A stretch of 9,790 bases of DNA from an uncultured Candidatus Soleaferrea sp. (GTDB lineage Bacteria; Bacillota; Clostridia; Oscillospirales; Ruminococcaceae), in NCBI GenBank assembly GCA_934527325.1, contig CAKTAG010000036.1, forward strand, positions 1 through 9,790. The letters run 5' to 3'. Below the pieces are notes generated by a model that did not search any database, had not been told where the DNA came from, and saw only the letters and a list, made by a program, of their open reading frames with translations. A program made the position numbers and the translations under genes. Numbering within the stretch: the first letter of the stretch is position 1; every line of letters begins with the position of its first letter. This document shows, piece after piece, positions 1 to 7,180 of the stretch.

Positions 1-721
1 CTACTAAAGCTGTTAAATCTAATAAAAATATTTCTTTATCAACTAACCTAGGTGGAACATCTCCAGCAACTATTTTTAAAGCCAAACCTTCTGCAATTGC
101 AGTTTTTCCAACTCCAGGTTCACCTATAAGGCAAGGGTTATTTTTTGTTCTTCTATTCAATATTTGAATAACTCTGTTTATTTCCTTATCGCGTCCAATA
201 ACTCTATCTATTCTTCCATCAATGGCTTTACCAGTTAAATCTTCACCATACATTTTCAAATATTTTCTTTTTTTATCTTTCTTTTTCTTACCTTTATTTA
301 CTTTATCTTTTTCATTTTCATCCTTCTGTTCATCTTTAGCTTCATCATCTTCTTCAGTGTTTTGGTTTAAGTTTCCAAAATCAAATTTTATATCAAATTG
401 CGGAATTTCACCATCTTCCGAACCAGTTTCCATACCCATTATAGATTTCATCATATTTCCCATCATAGATATAGATTCTGGATTTATCAATTTACCACCA
501 TTTTCACCCATAATTTCTTTAAATTGTTTATTCAATTCAGAAATATATTTTTCATTATCTTTATTTTTACTGTCTTTCATCTTATCTAACAAATCATTAA
601 TTTGTGCCATACCTAATTCTTTCGCACAAATCATGCAATAACCCTCATTTACCGTTTCACCATTTTCTACTTTAGAAACAAAAACTACTGCTTCTCTTTT
701 TTTACACTTACAACAAAGCAT
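1..721 (-). CDS. ClpE-like AAA+ unfoldase (Clp protease ATP-binding subunit), N-terminal part
   Basis: This frame runs open from the ATG at 721 to the window edge, giving 240 codons of an unfinished gene. Residues 3-34 form a four-cysteine zinc finger (C3xxC6 and C29xxC32) of the McsA/ClpE type. A Lys/Asp/Glu/Met-rich linker follows to about residue 150. The first AAA+ domain then begins, with the motif YGEDLTGKA, a typical IGRDKEI segment and a Walker A loop GEPGVGKT at 200-207. The double Clp_N repeat of ClpC is absent, so the architecture is ClpE-like. The family unfolds proteins in the cytoplasm with ATP and feeds them to ClpP; the ClpP-docking loop would lie beyond the edge. AAAGGAG lies 12 nt before the ATG, a slightly long spacing. 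It is probably transcribed from its own promoter, possibly under an inverted-repeat operator. I am confident of the family and less sure of the exact name, because many Clostridia label this form simply ClpC or Clp ATPase. Confidence 0.9.
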   Translation of the reverse strand, partial: MLCCKCKKREAVVFVSKVENGETVNEGYCMICAKELGMAQINDLLDKMKDSKNKDNEKYISELNKQFKEIMGENGGKLINPESISMMGNMMKSIMGMETGSEDGEIPQFDIKFDFGNLNQNTEEDDEAKDEQKDENEKDKVNKGKKKKDKKRKYLKMYGEDLTGKAIDGRIDRVIGRDKEINRVIQILNRRTKNNPCLIGEPGVGKTAIAEGLALKIVAGDVPPRLVDKEIFLLDLTALV

Positions 722-752
722 AATTTTCTTTATCTCCTTTAGGTAAATAATA

Positions 753-779
753 ACTAAGTATACCCAACTTATACTTAGT
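753..779. promoter_or_regulatory. perfect 10-bp inverted repeat, candidate operator of the clp gene
   Basis: ACTAAGTATA (753-762) and TATACTTAGT (770-779) are exact reverse complements separated by 7 nt. The repeat lies between the proposed promoter and the SD of the ClpE-like gene, over the expected transcription start. This is where a repressor dimer would bind. It is neither the CIRCE element (TTAGCACTC-N9-GAGTGCTAA) nor the CtsR tandem heptamer, the two usual operators of Firmicute clp genes. It could also act as an RNA hairpin in the leader. It lacks a T-run, so it is not an intrinsic terminator for the CvpA gene. Confidence 0.5.
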
Positions 780-782
780 ATA

Positions 783-812
783 ATAATACCAATATAATAA
801 AATCACTGTTAA
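783..812 (-). promoter_or_regulatory. possible sigma-A promoter of the clp gene
   Basis: On the minus strand TTAACA (812-807) is followed after 18 nt by TATTAT (788-783), placing the start near 776, inside the inverted repeat. An alternative -10, TATACT, overlaps at 782-777 but has no good -35. AT-rich DNA gives many such matches, so this is tentative. Confidence 0.35.
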
Positions 813-830
813 TAACTAATGTTAATTCAT

Positions 831-1601
831 TTAATTACTATTATTTTTAATATAATTTTTATCAAAAATTATATTCTTTATTTCATCTGTGAGGTTTAAA
901 AATTTTTTATTTTTTATAAGTACATCACATCTTTTTAAAATATATGTCTCGTTTTTCACTTCTTCATTTAAAAAACTAAGTTCGTTACCACTAATTAATA
1001 TTAACCCATTTATAATTAAAGCTATAAATGCCATTATTACCATAGCTCTGCAAAATCCAAATACTCCACCTAAAATCATATTAAATTTCCCCAATACTGG
1101 TACATAAGAAAAACATTTAAATAACTTACTAACAAATTTAACCACTATTGAAAAAACAAAAGAAAAAACAGACATTATAATAATACTCATTATAATATTT
1201 ATAAATGGGTAAATCAATTTATCCGAAATCATATTACTAATAATTTTACAATATTCTGTGCTATCTATATTTTGCAAATTACCTGTTAAATAATCTTCTG
1301 CGCCAACCATACTATTAAAAATACCAGATATACTATCTAAATTAAATATGCCTTTTTCTAACAATTTATTATTTATTACTTGCCGCACTTCTTGTTTAAC
1401 ATTTTCATTGTAAATATAATCACTAGCCATTTTACTTAAAGGCCATACTAAAACATAAGATAATATAAGCAATAAAAAACTAATTAAACTACCAATCAAC
1501 CCTTGTTTTGCTGATTTTATAACATTGTATATAATAACAAAAAATAATAATAAATCTATTGTTAAAGCATTAACATTAAAAAAGTCTATTAAACTTTTCA
1601 T
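831..1601 (-). CDS. CvpA-family membrane protein
   Basis: This 256-residue protein has the CvpA layout. It has two N-terminal membrane segments (about 15-28 and 34-53), a soluble middle stretch (about 56-125), a third segment (about 130-155) and a fourth (about 183-205). Before the last segment lies the family hallmark, a short amphipathic stretch then VPVLGKFNMILGGVFGFCRA (about 167-186). A polar lysine-rich tail of about 40 residues ends it. CvpA proteins are inner-membrane proteins named for colicin V production; their direct activity in Firmicutes is unsettled. GGAG lies 10 nt before the ATG. It starts 75 nt after the ATPase subunit I gene with no terminator evident between, so it may be the last gene of that operon. 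The clp gene follows 109 nt later. Confidence 0.75.
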   Translation of the reverse strand: MKSLIDFFNVNALTIDLLLFFVIIYNVIKSAKQGLIGSLISFLLLILSYVLVWPLSKMASDYIYNENVKQEVRQVINNKLLEKGIFNLDSISGIFNSMVGAEDYLTGNLQNIDSTEYCKIISNMISDKLIYPFINIIMSIIIMSVFSFVFSIVVKFVSKLFKCFSYVPVLGKFNMILGGVFGFCRAMVIMAFIALIINGLILISGNELSFLNEEVKNETYILKRCDVLIKNKKFLNLTDEIKNIIFDKNYIKNNSN

Positions 1602-1676
1602 CTTTTGAATTCTCCAATTTTAACCTAACCAACTAAATTCAACCTTAGGCTTAAAAACTTTTTACATTTTTGATAT

Positions 1677-3773
1677 TTACACACTTTTAAAAGGTTTACC
1701 TGTTCCATCAAAACATCTACTAAACATTTCATAAAACTGTAACCTTAAACCTTGAATACCCACTATTAACCCTTCAAAAACCATAACAAAGATGTTACCA
1801 AATATTAAAACTACTATACCCCCACTTTTAGGCATTGTATTAACAAAACTCATAACTACCATCATCATTCCAGCGTGGCTTAACACAAAAGCTCCTACTC
1901 TAATAAAAGATATTGTGTTGGTCATAAGACTTAATAAAATATCATAAAGTTCAAAAAAATTCTCTATTATAAATCCACCTATTCCATCATGCATTTTTAT
2001 TTTTCTTCCGTCAACTTTATCCCCTAATGGCTCTTTTAAAAATATTAAAATAATTGGTAAAATTATTAAAAATCCTATAAACCATGGTGTAAGTACATTA
2101 ATTTTTAACATTGTAATTCCTACCCCGGCAATAATAACAGAAGAATAAAAAATTAATCCTACCAATCCATTTTGCCCAAATAAATAATCACTTGCTTTTT
2201 TACGCTTTATACCTAAAACTATATTAAATATCATAGAACAAATAATTGATATTACACCTATAAATATAGCTCCTATCAATAGTGTGTTTGTATCTTTATT
2301 CGATATTTTTAAAAGTACATCTCCATACGGTTGTGGAATTTTTAACATATATTTTTCAAATAAACCTTCTATACCAAAACAAGAACCATATACAACTCCA
2401 AAAAACGCTGATGAAAAACCTATTCTAATTAATATTCTACCAAAATTACTTTTTTTAACTTTACTTATTATATAGCCAATAAAAGCTATAGTTAACCCCT
2501 GACCTATATCACCAAACATTATGCCAAATAATAAAGTGTAAGATATTGACATAAACACTGTCGGATCAATATCTTTATAAGAAGGTAGCCCATACATTGC
2601 CACAAAATCTTCAAACGGTTGTGAAAATCTATTATTTTTAAGCTTCACTGGCGTTTCTAATCTGTTATCATTCATTGGGTCATTTATAGTAATATCAACA
2701 TCATCTAAATTTTCAAACTGATTTAAAAACTTACGTTCATATTTTTTAGGTATAAAACCAATAATGTAAAATTGATCTTCGAATACCGCTGCATATTTTT
2801 TATTTTCAAAGCAATCATTAAAAAATTCTACTTTAGAGTATATGCTAATAAAATCTTTTTCTATTTTTTGTTTTAATTTTTTTATATCTCTTTGAGTGTT
2901 AACCAACATGCTAGAATATTTAATTATTTGGCCTCTAACATAATCCTGCGTATTATCTGGTGTTCCATGAGCATAAACTGGTATTTTTATTCTTTCAAAA
3001 AATAACGAAGAAAACATTTCATCTACTTTTTTATAACAATAACATGGGGTAATATACAAACACCAGCTATAGCTTTCATCTAATTTAAAAGGGAAAAAAA
3101 CAAAATTATCATTGTCAAATATTTTTAATTTTTCATAACTTTCTTTGGGTAACCTTCCGAACCTTATTTTTAAATACTTGCAAGAGAATAACTCATCAAA
3201 ATCTATATTAGCGTTATCTATGTTATTTAACTGTTCAGCAACAGATTTCAATTCTGATAAATTTTTTTCTGCCAAAATTTTTTCTTCATTCATAGATATA
3301 GCTTTTAATTTAACATCTTCTAAATATCTCTTCATTTGCGGTAATGTCATATTCAAATTTTTATCAACAGTTTTGTTTAATTGTATATCTAGCATTCCAG
3401 CAATATTTTCACATTCTACAAGCAATTCTTTATATGGGTTATTGTAAGCTTGCTTTATTATCTCATCATTTTTATGGTCTATTATTCTTTTCTCTTCATC
3501 TAGTACTTTATCATCTAATTTAAATTTTTCTAAAATTGGAAAATCTTCTTGAGAAACACCTAAACCCAATTTGGCAGCTAAATCAATTATCTTCCTTAAA
3601 TAACCTGTGTTATTAGAATATTCTAAAAATACTTCTCCATTTTTTACATATTCCTGCAAAGACATTGCCCTCTCTTGGTGAAACATTCCACCTTCACAAC
3701 ATTTTACCATTGTTTCATCTATATTCTTAATATTGCCATTAATTTTAATTAAAGACATTTCTACTATTGCCAT
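1677..3773 (-). CDS. ntpI: V/A-type ATPase subunit I (membrane stator, a-subunit homologue)
   Basis: This 698-residue protein is the membrane stator that forms the ion half-channels next to the K (c) ring and ties it to the peripheral stalks. The start MAIVEM matches the usual family N-terminus. Residues 1 to about 395 are the soluble arm, with helical coiled-coil stretches near 85-185 and 285-310. The membrane domain starts at about 405 (DPTVFMSISYTLLFGIMFGD). R625 in TISFIRVGAF and R677 in QGLRLQFYEMF correspond to the two conserved arginines of the last helices (Vph1 R735 and R799). E667 sits exactly 10 residues before R677, as in Vph1 E789/R799. The C-terminus GTGKPFKSV is typical, so the gene is intact and looks functional, though slightly longer than the usual ~640-660. 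Ion choice (H+ or Na+) depends mainly on subunit K, which is not here. AGGGG lies 12 nt before the ATG; the gene begins 34 nt after subunit C. Confidence 0.95.
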   Translation of the reverse strand: MAIVEMSLIKINGNIKNIDETMVKCCEGGMFHQERAMSLQEYVKNGEVFLEYSNNTGYLRKIIDLAAKLGLGVSQEDFPILEKFKLDDKVLDEEKRIIDHKNDEIIKQAYNNPYKELLVECENIAGMLDIQLNKTVDKNLNMTLPQMKRYLEDVKLKAISMNEEKILAEKNLSELKSVAEQLNNIDNANIDFDELFSCKYLKIRFGRLPKESYEKLKIFDNDNFVFFPFKLDESYSWCLYITPCYCYKKVDEMFSSLFFERIKIPVYAHGTPDNTQDYVRGQIIKYSSMLVNTQRDIKKLKQKIEKDFISIYSKVEFFNDCFENKKYAAVFEDQFYIIGFIPKKYERKFLNQFENLDDVDITINDPMNDNRLETPVKLKNNRFSQPFEDFVAMYGLPSYKDIDPTVFMSISYTLLFGIMFGDIGQGLTIAFIGYIISKVKKSNFGRILIRIGFSSAFFGVVYGSCFGIEGLFEKYMLKIPQPYGDVLLKISNKDTNTLLIGAIFIGVISIICSMIFNIVLGIKRKKASDYLFGQNGLVGLIFYSSVIIAGVGITMLKINVLTPWFIGFLIILPIILIFLKEPLGDKVDGRKIKMHDGIGGFIIENFFELYDILLSLMTNTISFIRVGAFVLSHAGMMMVVMSFVNTMPKSGGIVVLIFGNIFVMVFEGLIVGIQGLRLQFYEMFSRCFDGTGKPFKSV

Positions 3774-3807
3774 TCTACAAATTCGCCCCTCATAAATAAC
3801 ATTTCTA

Positions 3808-4842
3808 CTATATAATTAATAATTTTTTTATTTCTTCTGGTGAAAATTTATAACTTATACACTCTATAATAGTTATAATATTATTTAGCTCAACATCCAT
3901 CAAATAAACATAACAAGTCATTATATGCTCTGGAGAAGTTACAAATCTTATATCTTTTTTAATCATATTATATAAAAACTTACTTCTAAATAATTCTATA
4001 TCAGAAATATCAATATTTTCAAAATACTTAGCATATTTAGTTTTTAAAATTATTTTTTGCAGTTCTTCAACACTACCAGAATTAACCATCTGGTCAATTA
4101 TTTTTTCATCTAAATAATAAAAAAACGGCAACAAACAAGATTTTATATATTGGCCACTTTTAGAAAAAAATTTTATAAGCCTATAAATTACAGTTATATT
4201 AAACATTTCTATATTAATTAAAAAAAATTTTTTACTATACATATTTTCGTTACTTATTAAGCTAAATACTTTATTGTAAAAGGCTTTTCTAAGCTCCATT
4301 TCACATCTAACCACATCAATTTTTATTTTTGAATTGTTGTTCTTTGGCATAAACATTTTTAAAGGTTTATAGTATATAGTGTTTTTAGAAATTTTTAACA
4401 AATCATCAAATTGTTTTACATTTACTAAATTTTTCAAATTCATTTTTGTATGCTCTAACAAAAACACTGGCAAATTAAGGGCATATTTTTCCATTCTTCC
4501 TGTATTAAATAACCTTATAGCTGTTAACATTTCTTCTAATTCATTTTTTAAAATAACATATTTAAATAAGTCCATATCTTCGCTTACTTTATAACTTAAA
4601 AAATGTGTATATTTTTTAAAATTTGCAATTTTAACCAATAATTCAAGTTGCCCTCTGTGAATTGAATTTTCATTTATAGATTCCAATGTTGATTTATAAT
4701 ATGTTTCTGTTTTTAAATAATAAGCTATTTCAGAAATAGAATGTTTATTAATTAATTGCTCATAATCGCTAAAACTCAACCTTTTGCCATATAAAGCTCT
4801 TAATTTTGTAGCTATAACATTTGTAGCCAACTTTACATACAT
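3808..4842 (-). CDS. ntpC: V/A-type ATPase subunit C (d-like socket subunit)
   Basis: This 344-residue soluble, helical protein has the family length and pattern. The N-terminus has the recurring feature AT-VIATKLRALYGKRLSFSDYEQL, and the C-terminus ends in EL-NIITIIECISYKFSPEEIKKLL, equivalent to the conserved E-RNIRxIx-GK--GxxPEEI region. Subunit C sits as a funnel on the K-ring and receives the central D/F stalk, so it couples rotation of the membrane rotor to the A3B3 head. AGGGGA lies 10 nt before the ATG. It follows the G/H stalk subunit by 47 nt and precedes subunit I by 34 nt, in one transcription unit. Sequence drift is considerable, but the family call is supported by its neighbours. 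Confidence 0.88.
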   Translation of the reverse strand: MYVKLATNVIATKLRALYGKRLSFSDYEQLINKHSISEIAYYLKTETYYKSTLESINENSIHRGQLELLVKIANFKKYTHFLSYKVSEDMDLFKYVILKNELEEMLTAIRLFNTGRMEKYALNLPVFLLEHTKMNLKNLVNVKQFDDLLKISKNTIYYKPLKMFMPKNNNSKIKIDVVRCEMELRKAFYNKVFSLISNENMYSKKFFLINIEMFNITVIYRLIKFFSKSGQYIKSCLLPFFYYLDEKIIDQMVNSGSVEELQKIILKTKYAKYFENIDISDIELFRSKFLYNMIKKDIRFVTSPEHIMTCYVYLMDVELNNIITIIECISYKFSPEEIKKLLII

Positions 4843-4889
4843 AAACTAAATATCCCCTTTATTGGATTTTGTAATTAATACATTAAAAA

Positions 4890-5207
4890 TTAATCTACAC
4901 TGTTAATTACCCTATTAAATATTTCACTTTCAATTTTTTCATGATTTTCGAAATAAGCTTTCTCTAATTTTCTATATAAAACTTCATATCTATCTTTTAT
5001 TTCTAAGCAACTATTTTTTAATTTTTTTGCTTCTTCTTCCCTAACTTTTTTTAATCTACTTTCTGCTTTATCATCATATTTCACTTCAAATTCTTTTTTA
5101 GAAAGCCCTATAGAATCTATTATTTCCTTAGATTTAACTTCTGCTTCATTAATAATTTTTCTAGCTTTTTTATCAATTTCAATTAAATTATTTATAACAT
5201 TTTCCAA
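4890..5207 (-). CDS. V/A-type ATPase peripheral-stalk subunit G/H, TTG start
   Basis: From a TTG at 5207 this is 105 residues, almost entirely a charged coiled coil rich in Lys, Glu and Ala, beginning (M)ENVINNLIEIDKKARKI. Length, heptad pattern and position as first gene fit the G/H peripheral-stalk subunit (AtpH/NtpF type), which pairs with subunit E to form the stator stalks. The frame is open upstream to 5276, but that part is hydrophobic and unlike the family. The SD AGAGGTG lies 6 nt before the TTG (5205-5207), which fixes this start. The GTG two codons upstream overlaps the SD and is rejected. First gene of the ATPase cluster. Its E partner is not encoded here. Confidence 0.82.
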   Translation of the reverse strand: MENVINNLIEIDKKARKIINEAEVKSKEIIDSIGLSKKEFEVKYDDKAESRLKKVREEEAKKLKNSCLEIKDRYEVLYRKLEKAYFENHEKIESEIFNRVINSVD

Positions 5208-5293
5208 GCAAAACACCTCTAACACTTTTTTATAACAAACAGAATATAATATAATTAAAACCAAATTTAATGCCACAATTAATTTATAGTCGT

Positions 5294-5322
5294 ATTATAC
5301 CACAAATTAAACTCTGTGGCAA
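5294..5322 (-). promoter_or_regulatory. sigma-A promoter of the V/A-ATPase operon
   Basis: On the minus strand TTGCCA (5322-5317) and TATAAT (5299-5294) are exactly 17 nt apart, nearly consensus. Transcription should begin near 5287, giving an ~80-nt leader before the TTG of the stalk subunit. The spacer carries a small inverted repeat, CCACA-N10-TGTGG on the plus strand (5300-5319), which may be chance. Confidence 0.75.
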
Positions 5323-5370
5323 TAATTTTTTATTTTAAAGTTTTTCTACAAATAGTTTTATTTTTAATTT

Positions 5371-5382
5371 TAGCATATGCTA
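5371..5382. promoter_or_regulatory. 12-bp palindrome in the divergent intergenic region
   Basis: The 352-nt gap between the divergent ATPase operon and the HPr-like gene holds the two promoters and this perfect palindrome, TAGCATATGCTA. The half-site TAGCATAT recurs at 5434-5441. It lies about 50 nt upstream of the -35 of the ATPase promoter, a position compatible with an activator site, but a 12-bp palindrome in AT-rich DNA may be chance. I see nothing else in the gap. Confidence 0.25.
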
Positions 5383-5493
5383 TACAAACAAAATATTTAC
5401 TCAATTCAATGTCATATAAACCCACAAAATACATAGCATATTAATTTTTTAATACAATATATGTCTAAATTTATGCATTTTGTGCTTATAATA

Positions 5494-5522
5494 TTGAATT
5501 ATTAACTTTTTATATTTATACT
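5494..5522 (+). promoter_or_regulatory. sigma-A promoter of the HPr-like gene
   Basis: TTGAAT (5494-5499) and TATACT (5517-5522) are spaced by 17 nt, one mismatch or two from consensus. The start would be near 5529, about 30 nt before the ATG at 5560. Confidence 0.6.
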
Positions 5523-5559
5523 TAAAGTAAGATGTTTGTTAAATGGGGGCTTTTGTAAA

Positions 5560-5808
5560 ATGCAAGAACTTATGGTGAATATTGACAATATTTTAAAAAT
5601 TAAAACTTTTGTTAATATTTCTGTTAAATACAATTATGACATAACTTTATCATCTAAAAATTATTCAGTAAGTGCAAAGTCTATAATGGGAATTTTTACA
5701 CTTGACATATCTAAGCCAATAAAATTAACAATTGCTTCTAATAATTGCGAAGATTATATAAATGAAATAAAAGGCTTTATTGTAAATACTGTGCATCAAC
5801 ATTGTTAA
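5560..5808 (+). CDS. HPr-like protein lacking the phosphorylatable histidine
   Basis: This 82-residue protein has the size and beta/alpha pattern of HPr. Residues 39-48 (AKSIMGIFTL) match the HPr regulatory-serine segment KSIMGVMSL, so S41 corresponds to Ser46. The catalytic GIHARPA segment is replaced by NILKIKT (10-16), so the His15 used to carry phosphate from PEP is absent. Phosphotransfer in the PTS is therefore impossible. A regulatory role like that of Crh, the His15-less HPr paralogue that binds CcpA when serine-phosphorylated, is an inference. The ATG at 5560 is preferred because it begins at the domain; a TTG at 5536 would add eight unrelated residues. A weak SD (GGGGG, 5545-5549) lies 10 nt upstream. 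It stands alone, divergent from the ATPase operon and convergent with aspartate kinase. The C-terminus HQHC is unusual. Confidence 0.72.
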   Translation: MQELMVNIDNILKIKTFVNISVKYNYDITLSSKNYSVSAKSIMGIFTLDISKPIKLTIASNNCEDYINEIKGFIVNTVHQHC

Positions 5809-5919
5809 TTTTATAAAACCAAAACATTTATTTGTAATACAAAATCCATTTATATAACTATACAACAATTTTATTTACATTTTTTTCTAAATAATAATTT
5901 TTATATGGTAAAATATCTA

Positions 5920-5975
5920 AATATAAATTAGGAGATGATAAATGAAAAATCATTTATCATCTCCTAATTTATATT
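5920..5975. repeat. perfect 26-bp inverted repeat with 4-nt loop over the aspartate kinase stop codon
   Basis: Positions 5920-5945 are the exact reverse complement of 5950-5975, separated only by AAAA (5946-5949). The right arm encodes the last residues and TGA stop of aspartate kinase; the left arm is the sequence just downstream. In RNA it would form an uninterrupted 26-bp hairpin. No T-run follows on either strand, so it does not look like a normal intrinsic terminator, though it sits between convergent genes. Each arm contains an SD-like AGGAG followed by ATGATAAATG. Confidence 0.9.
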
Positions 5976-7125
5976 CTTGATGAAGTGCATTCATAACTTC
6001 TACAGCAGATGTTTCATCTATTACAATAGAAACTGCTATTTCCCCTGTTAATATTAAATACGGAGCAATTTTAAACTCATTTAACACCTTAAATAGTTTG
6101 GCTAAAACTTTGTTATTAGATAGCAACCCTGAACCTACAATAGAAACTTTAGATACATTATCAATATACCTAAAATCAACAGCATTCTTATTTAACAAAT
6201 CTATAATCTCTTGTTTTTGATCTTTATTTACAATTAACCCAAACTCATTTCTGCTCAACGATATTCCAGAAATAATTACATTACTTTCTTCTAACTGATA
6301 CATTATATTAAATTTATCATCATATCGCTTAGCATCTATTACCAATATGTTGTTATCAACAGTAATACCTCTAACTGAATTTTTTTCCAAATTTATGTCC
6401 TCCTTAACTCTTGTACCAGGTTTTTGGTTAAAGCTAGAAATCACATCTATTTCTACATTATATTTTTTAGCTAACTCTACAGATCTATTGTGTAGTATCT
6501 GTGCTCCTAAAGAAGACATTTCTAACATTTCATCAAAAGTAATTTCATCAATTTTTTTTGCTGCACCAACAATTCTTGGGTCAGCAGTATACACTCCATC
6601 AACATCTGTGAAAATTTGGCATAATTTTGCATTTAAACTTACCGCTAATGCCACTGCACTTGTATCTGAACCACCTCTTCCTAAAGTAGATATATCATTA
6701 TTAAAAGTTACACCTTGGAAACCTGCAATAATAACAATTTTATTTTTTTCCAATTCTTTTTTTATCCTTGAATTATCTATATACTCTATTCTGGCATTTT
6801 TATGCACACCATTCGTATAAATACCTGCTTGCCAACCTGTTAAAGAAATTGCCGGGTACCCCAACCCTTCTAAATAAGATGTTAATAAAGCTATTGAAAT
6901 TTGCTCTCCAACTGCTAACAAAACATCCATTTCTCTTTTAGATGGATTACTGTTTACCTCTAACATTTTTTCTATAAGTTTATTAGTGGTATTCCCTTGT
7001 GCCGAAACTACAACTACAACATTAATTCCTTTATTGTAGACCTTTGTTATAATTTGTGATACATTTATAATTTTACTAATATTAGATACCGAACTTCCTC
7101 CAAATTTTTGAACAATAAGCTTCAT
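5950..7125 (-). CDS. lysC: aspartate kinase
   Basis: This enzyme phosphorylates L-aspartate with ATP, the first step toward lysine/diaminopimelate, threonine and methionine. The 391 residues have the standard single-function layout: an N-terminal kinase domain (1 to ~245) and two ACT domains (about 255-320 and 325-391). The motifs seen are KFGGSS (7-12), GRGGSDTSA (149-157, substrate and nucleotide site), TDVDGVYTADPR (173-184) and VSIVGSGL (327-334) in the second ACT domain. The ACT domains normally bind lysine or threonine; the effector cannot be read here. The ATG at 7125 is chosen because MKLIVQKFGGSS is the canonical start and AAGGTG lies about 11-12 nt upstream; a GTG at 7137 overlaps that SD. 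A 250-nt leader with possible structure precedes it. The last six codons and the TGA form one arm of a perfect palindrome. The gene stands alone, with no biosynthetic neighbours. Confidence 0.95.
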   Translation of the reverse strand: MKLIVQKFGGSSVSNISKIINVSQIITKVYNKGINVVVVVSAQGNTTNKLIEKMLEVNSNPSKREMDVLLAVGEQISIALLTSYLEGLGYPAISLTGWQAGIYTNGVHKNARIEYIDNSRIKKELEKNKIVIIAGFQGVTFNNDISTLGRGGSDTSAVALAVSLNAKLCQIFTDVDGVYTADPRIVGAAKKIDEITFDEMLEMSSLGAQILHNRSVELAKKYNVEIDVISSFNQKPGTRVKEDINLEKNSVRGITVDNNILVIDAKRYDDKFNIMYQLEESNVIISGISLSRNEFGLIVNKDQKQEIIDLLNKNAVDFRYIDNVSKVSIVGSGLLSNNKVLAKLFKVLNEFKIAPYLILTGEIAVSIVIDETSAVEVMNALHQEYKLGDDK

Positions 7126-7180
7126 GATGTAATACACACCTTACTAAATATTAATTACAAATATTAATTTTAAAATTCAT

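Noticed and set aside
222..641. 139-residue plus-strand frame rich in Ser, Phe and Leu
   Set aside because: It is the antisense shadow of the ClpE-like gene, with low-complexity composition and no SD.
741..830. CIRCE or CtsR operator before the clp gene
   Set aside because: Neither TTAGCACTC/GAGTGCTAA nor tandem GTCAAA heptamers occur.
1602..1676. Terminator between ATPase subunit I and CvpA
   Set aside because: A CCTAA/TTAGG pair is present but the stem is short and no T-run follows.
5208..5276. Longer N-terminus for the ATPase stalk subunit
   Set aside because: The extension is hydrophobic, unlike the family, and the only good SD (AGAGGTG) sits directly before the TTG at 5207.
5920..5975. 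Palindrome as an ordinary intrinsic terminator
   Set aside because: No run of Ts follows the hairpin on either strand, and one arm lies inside the coding sequence.
6347..6820. 157-residue plus-strand frame
   Set aside because: It lies wholly antisense to the well-supported aspartate kinase and resembles no family.
7126..7137. GTG start for aspartate kinase four codons upstream
   Set aside because: It overlaps the SD AAGGTG, and MKLIVQKFGGSS is the standard family start.
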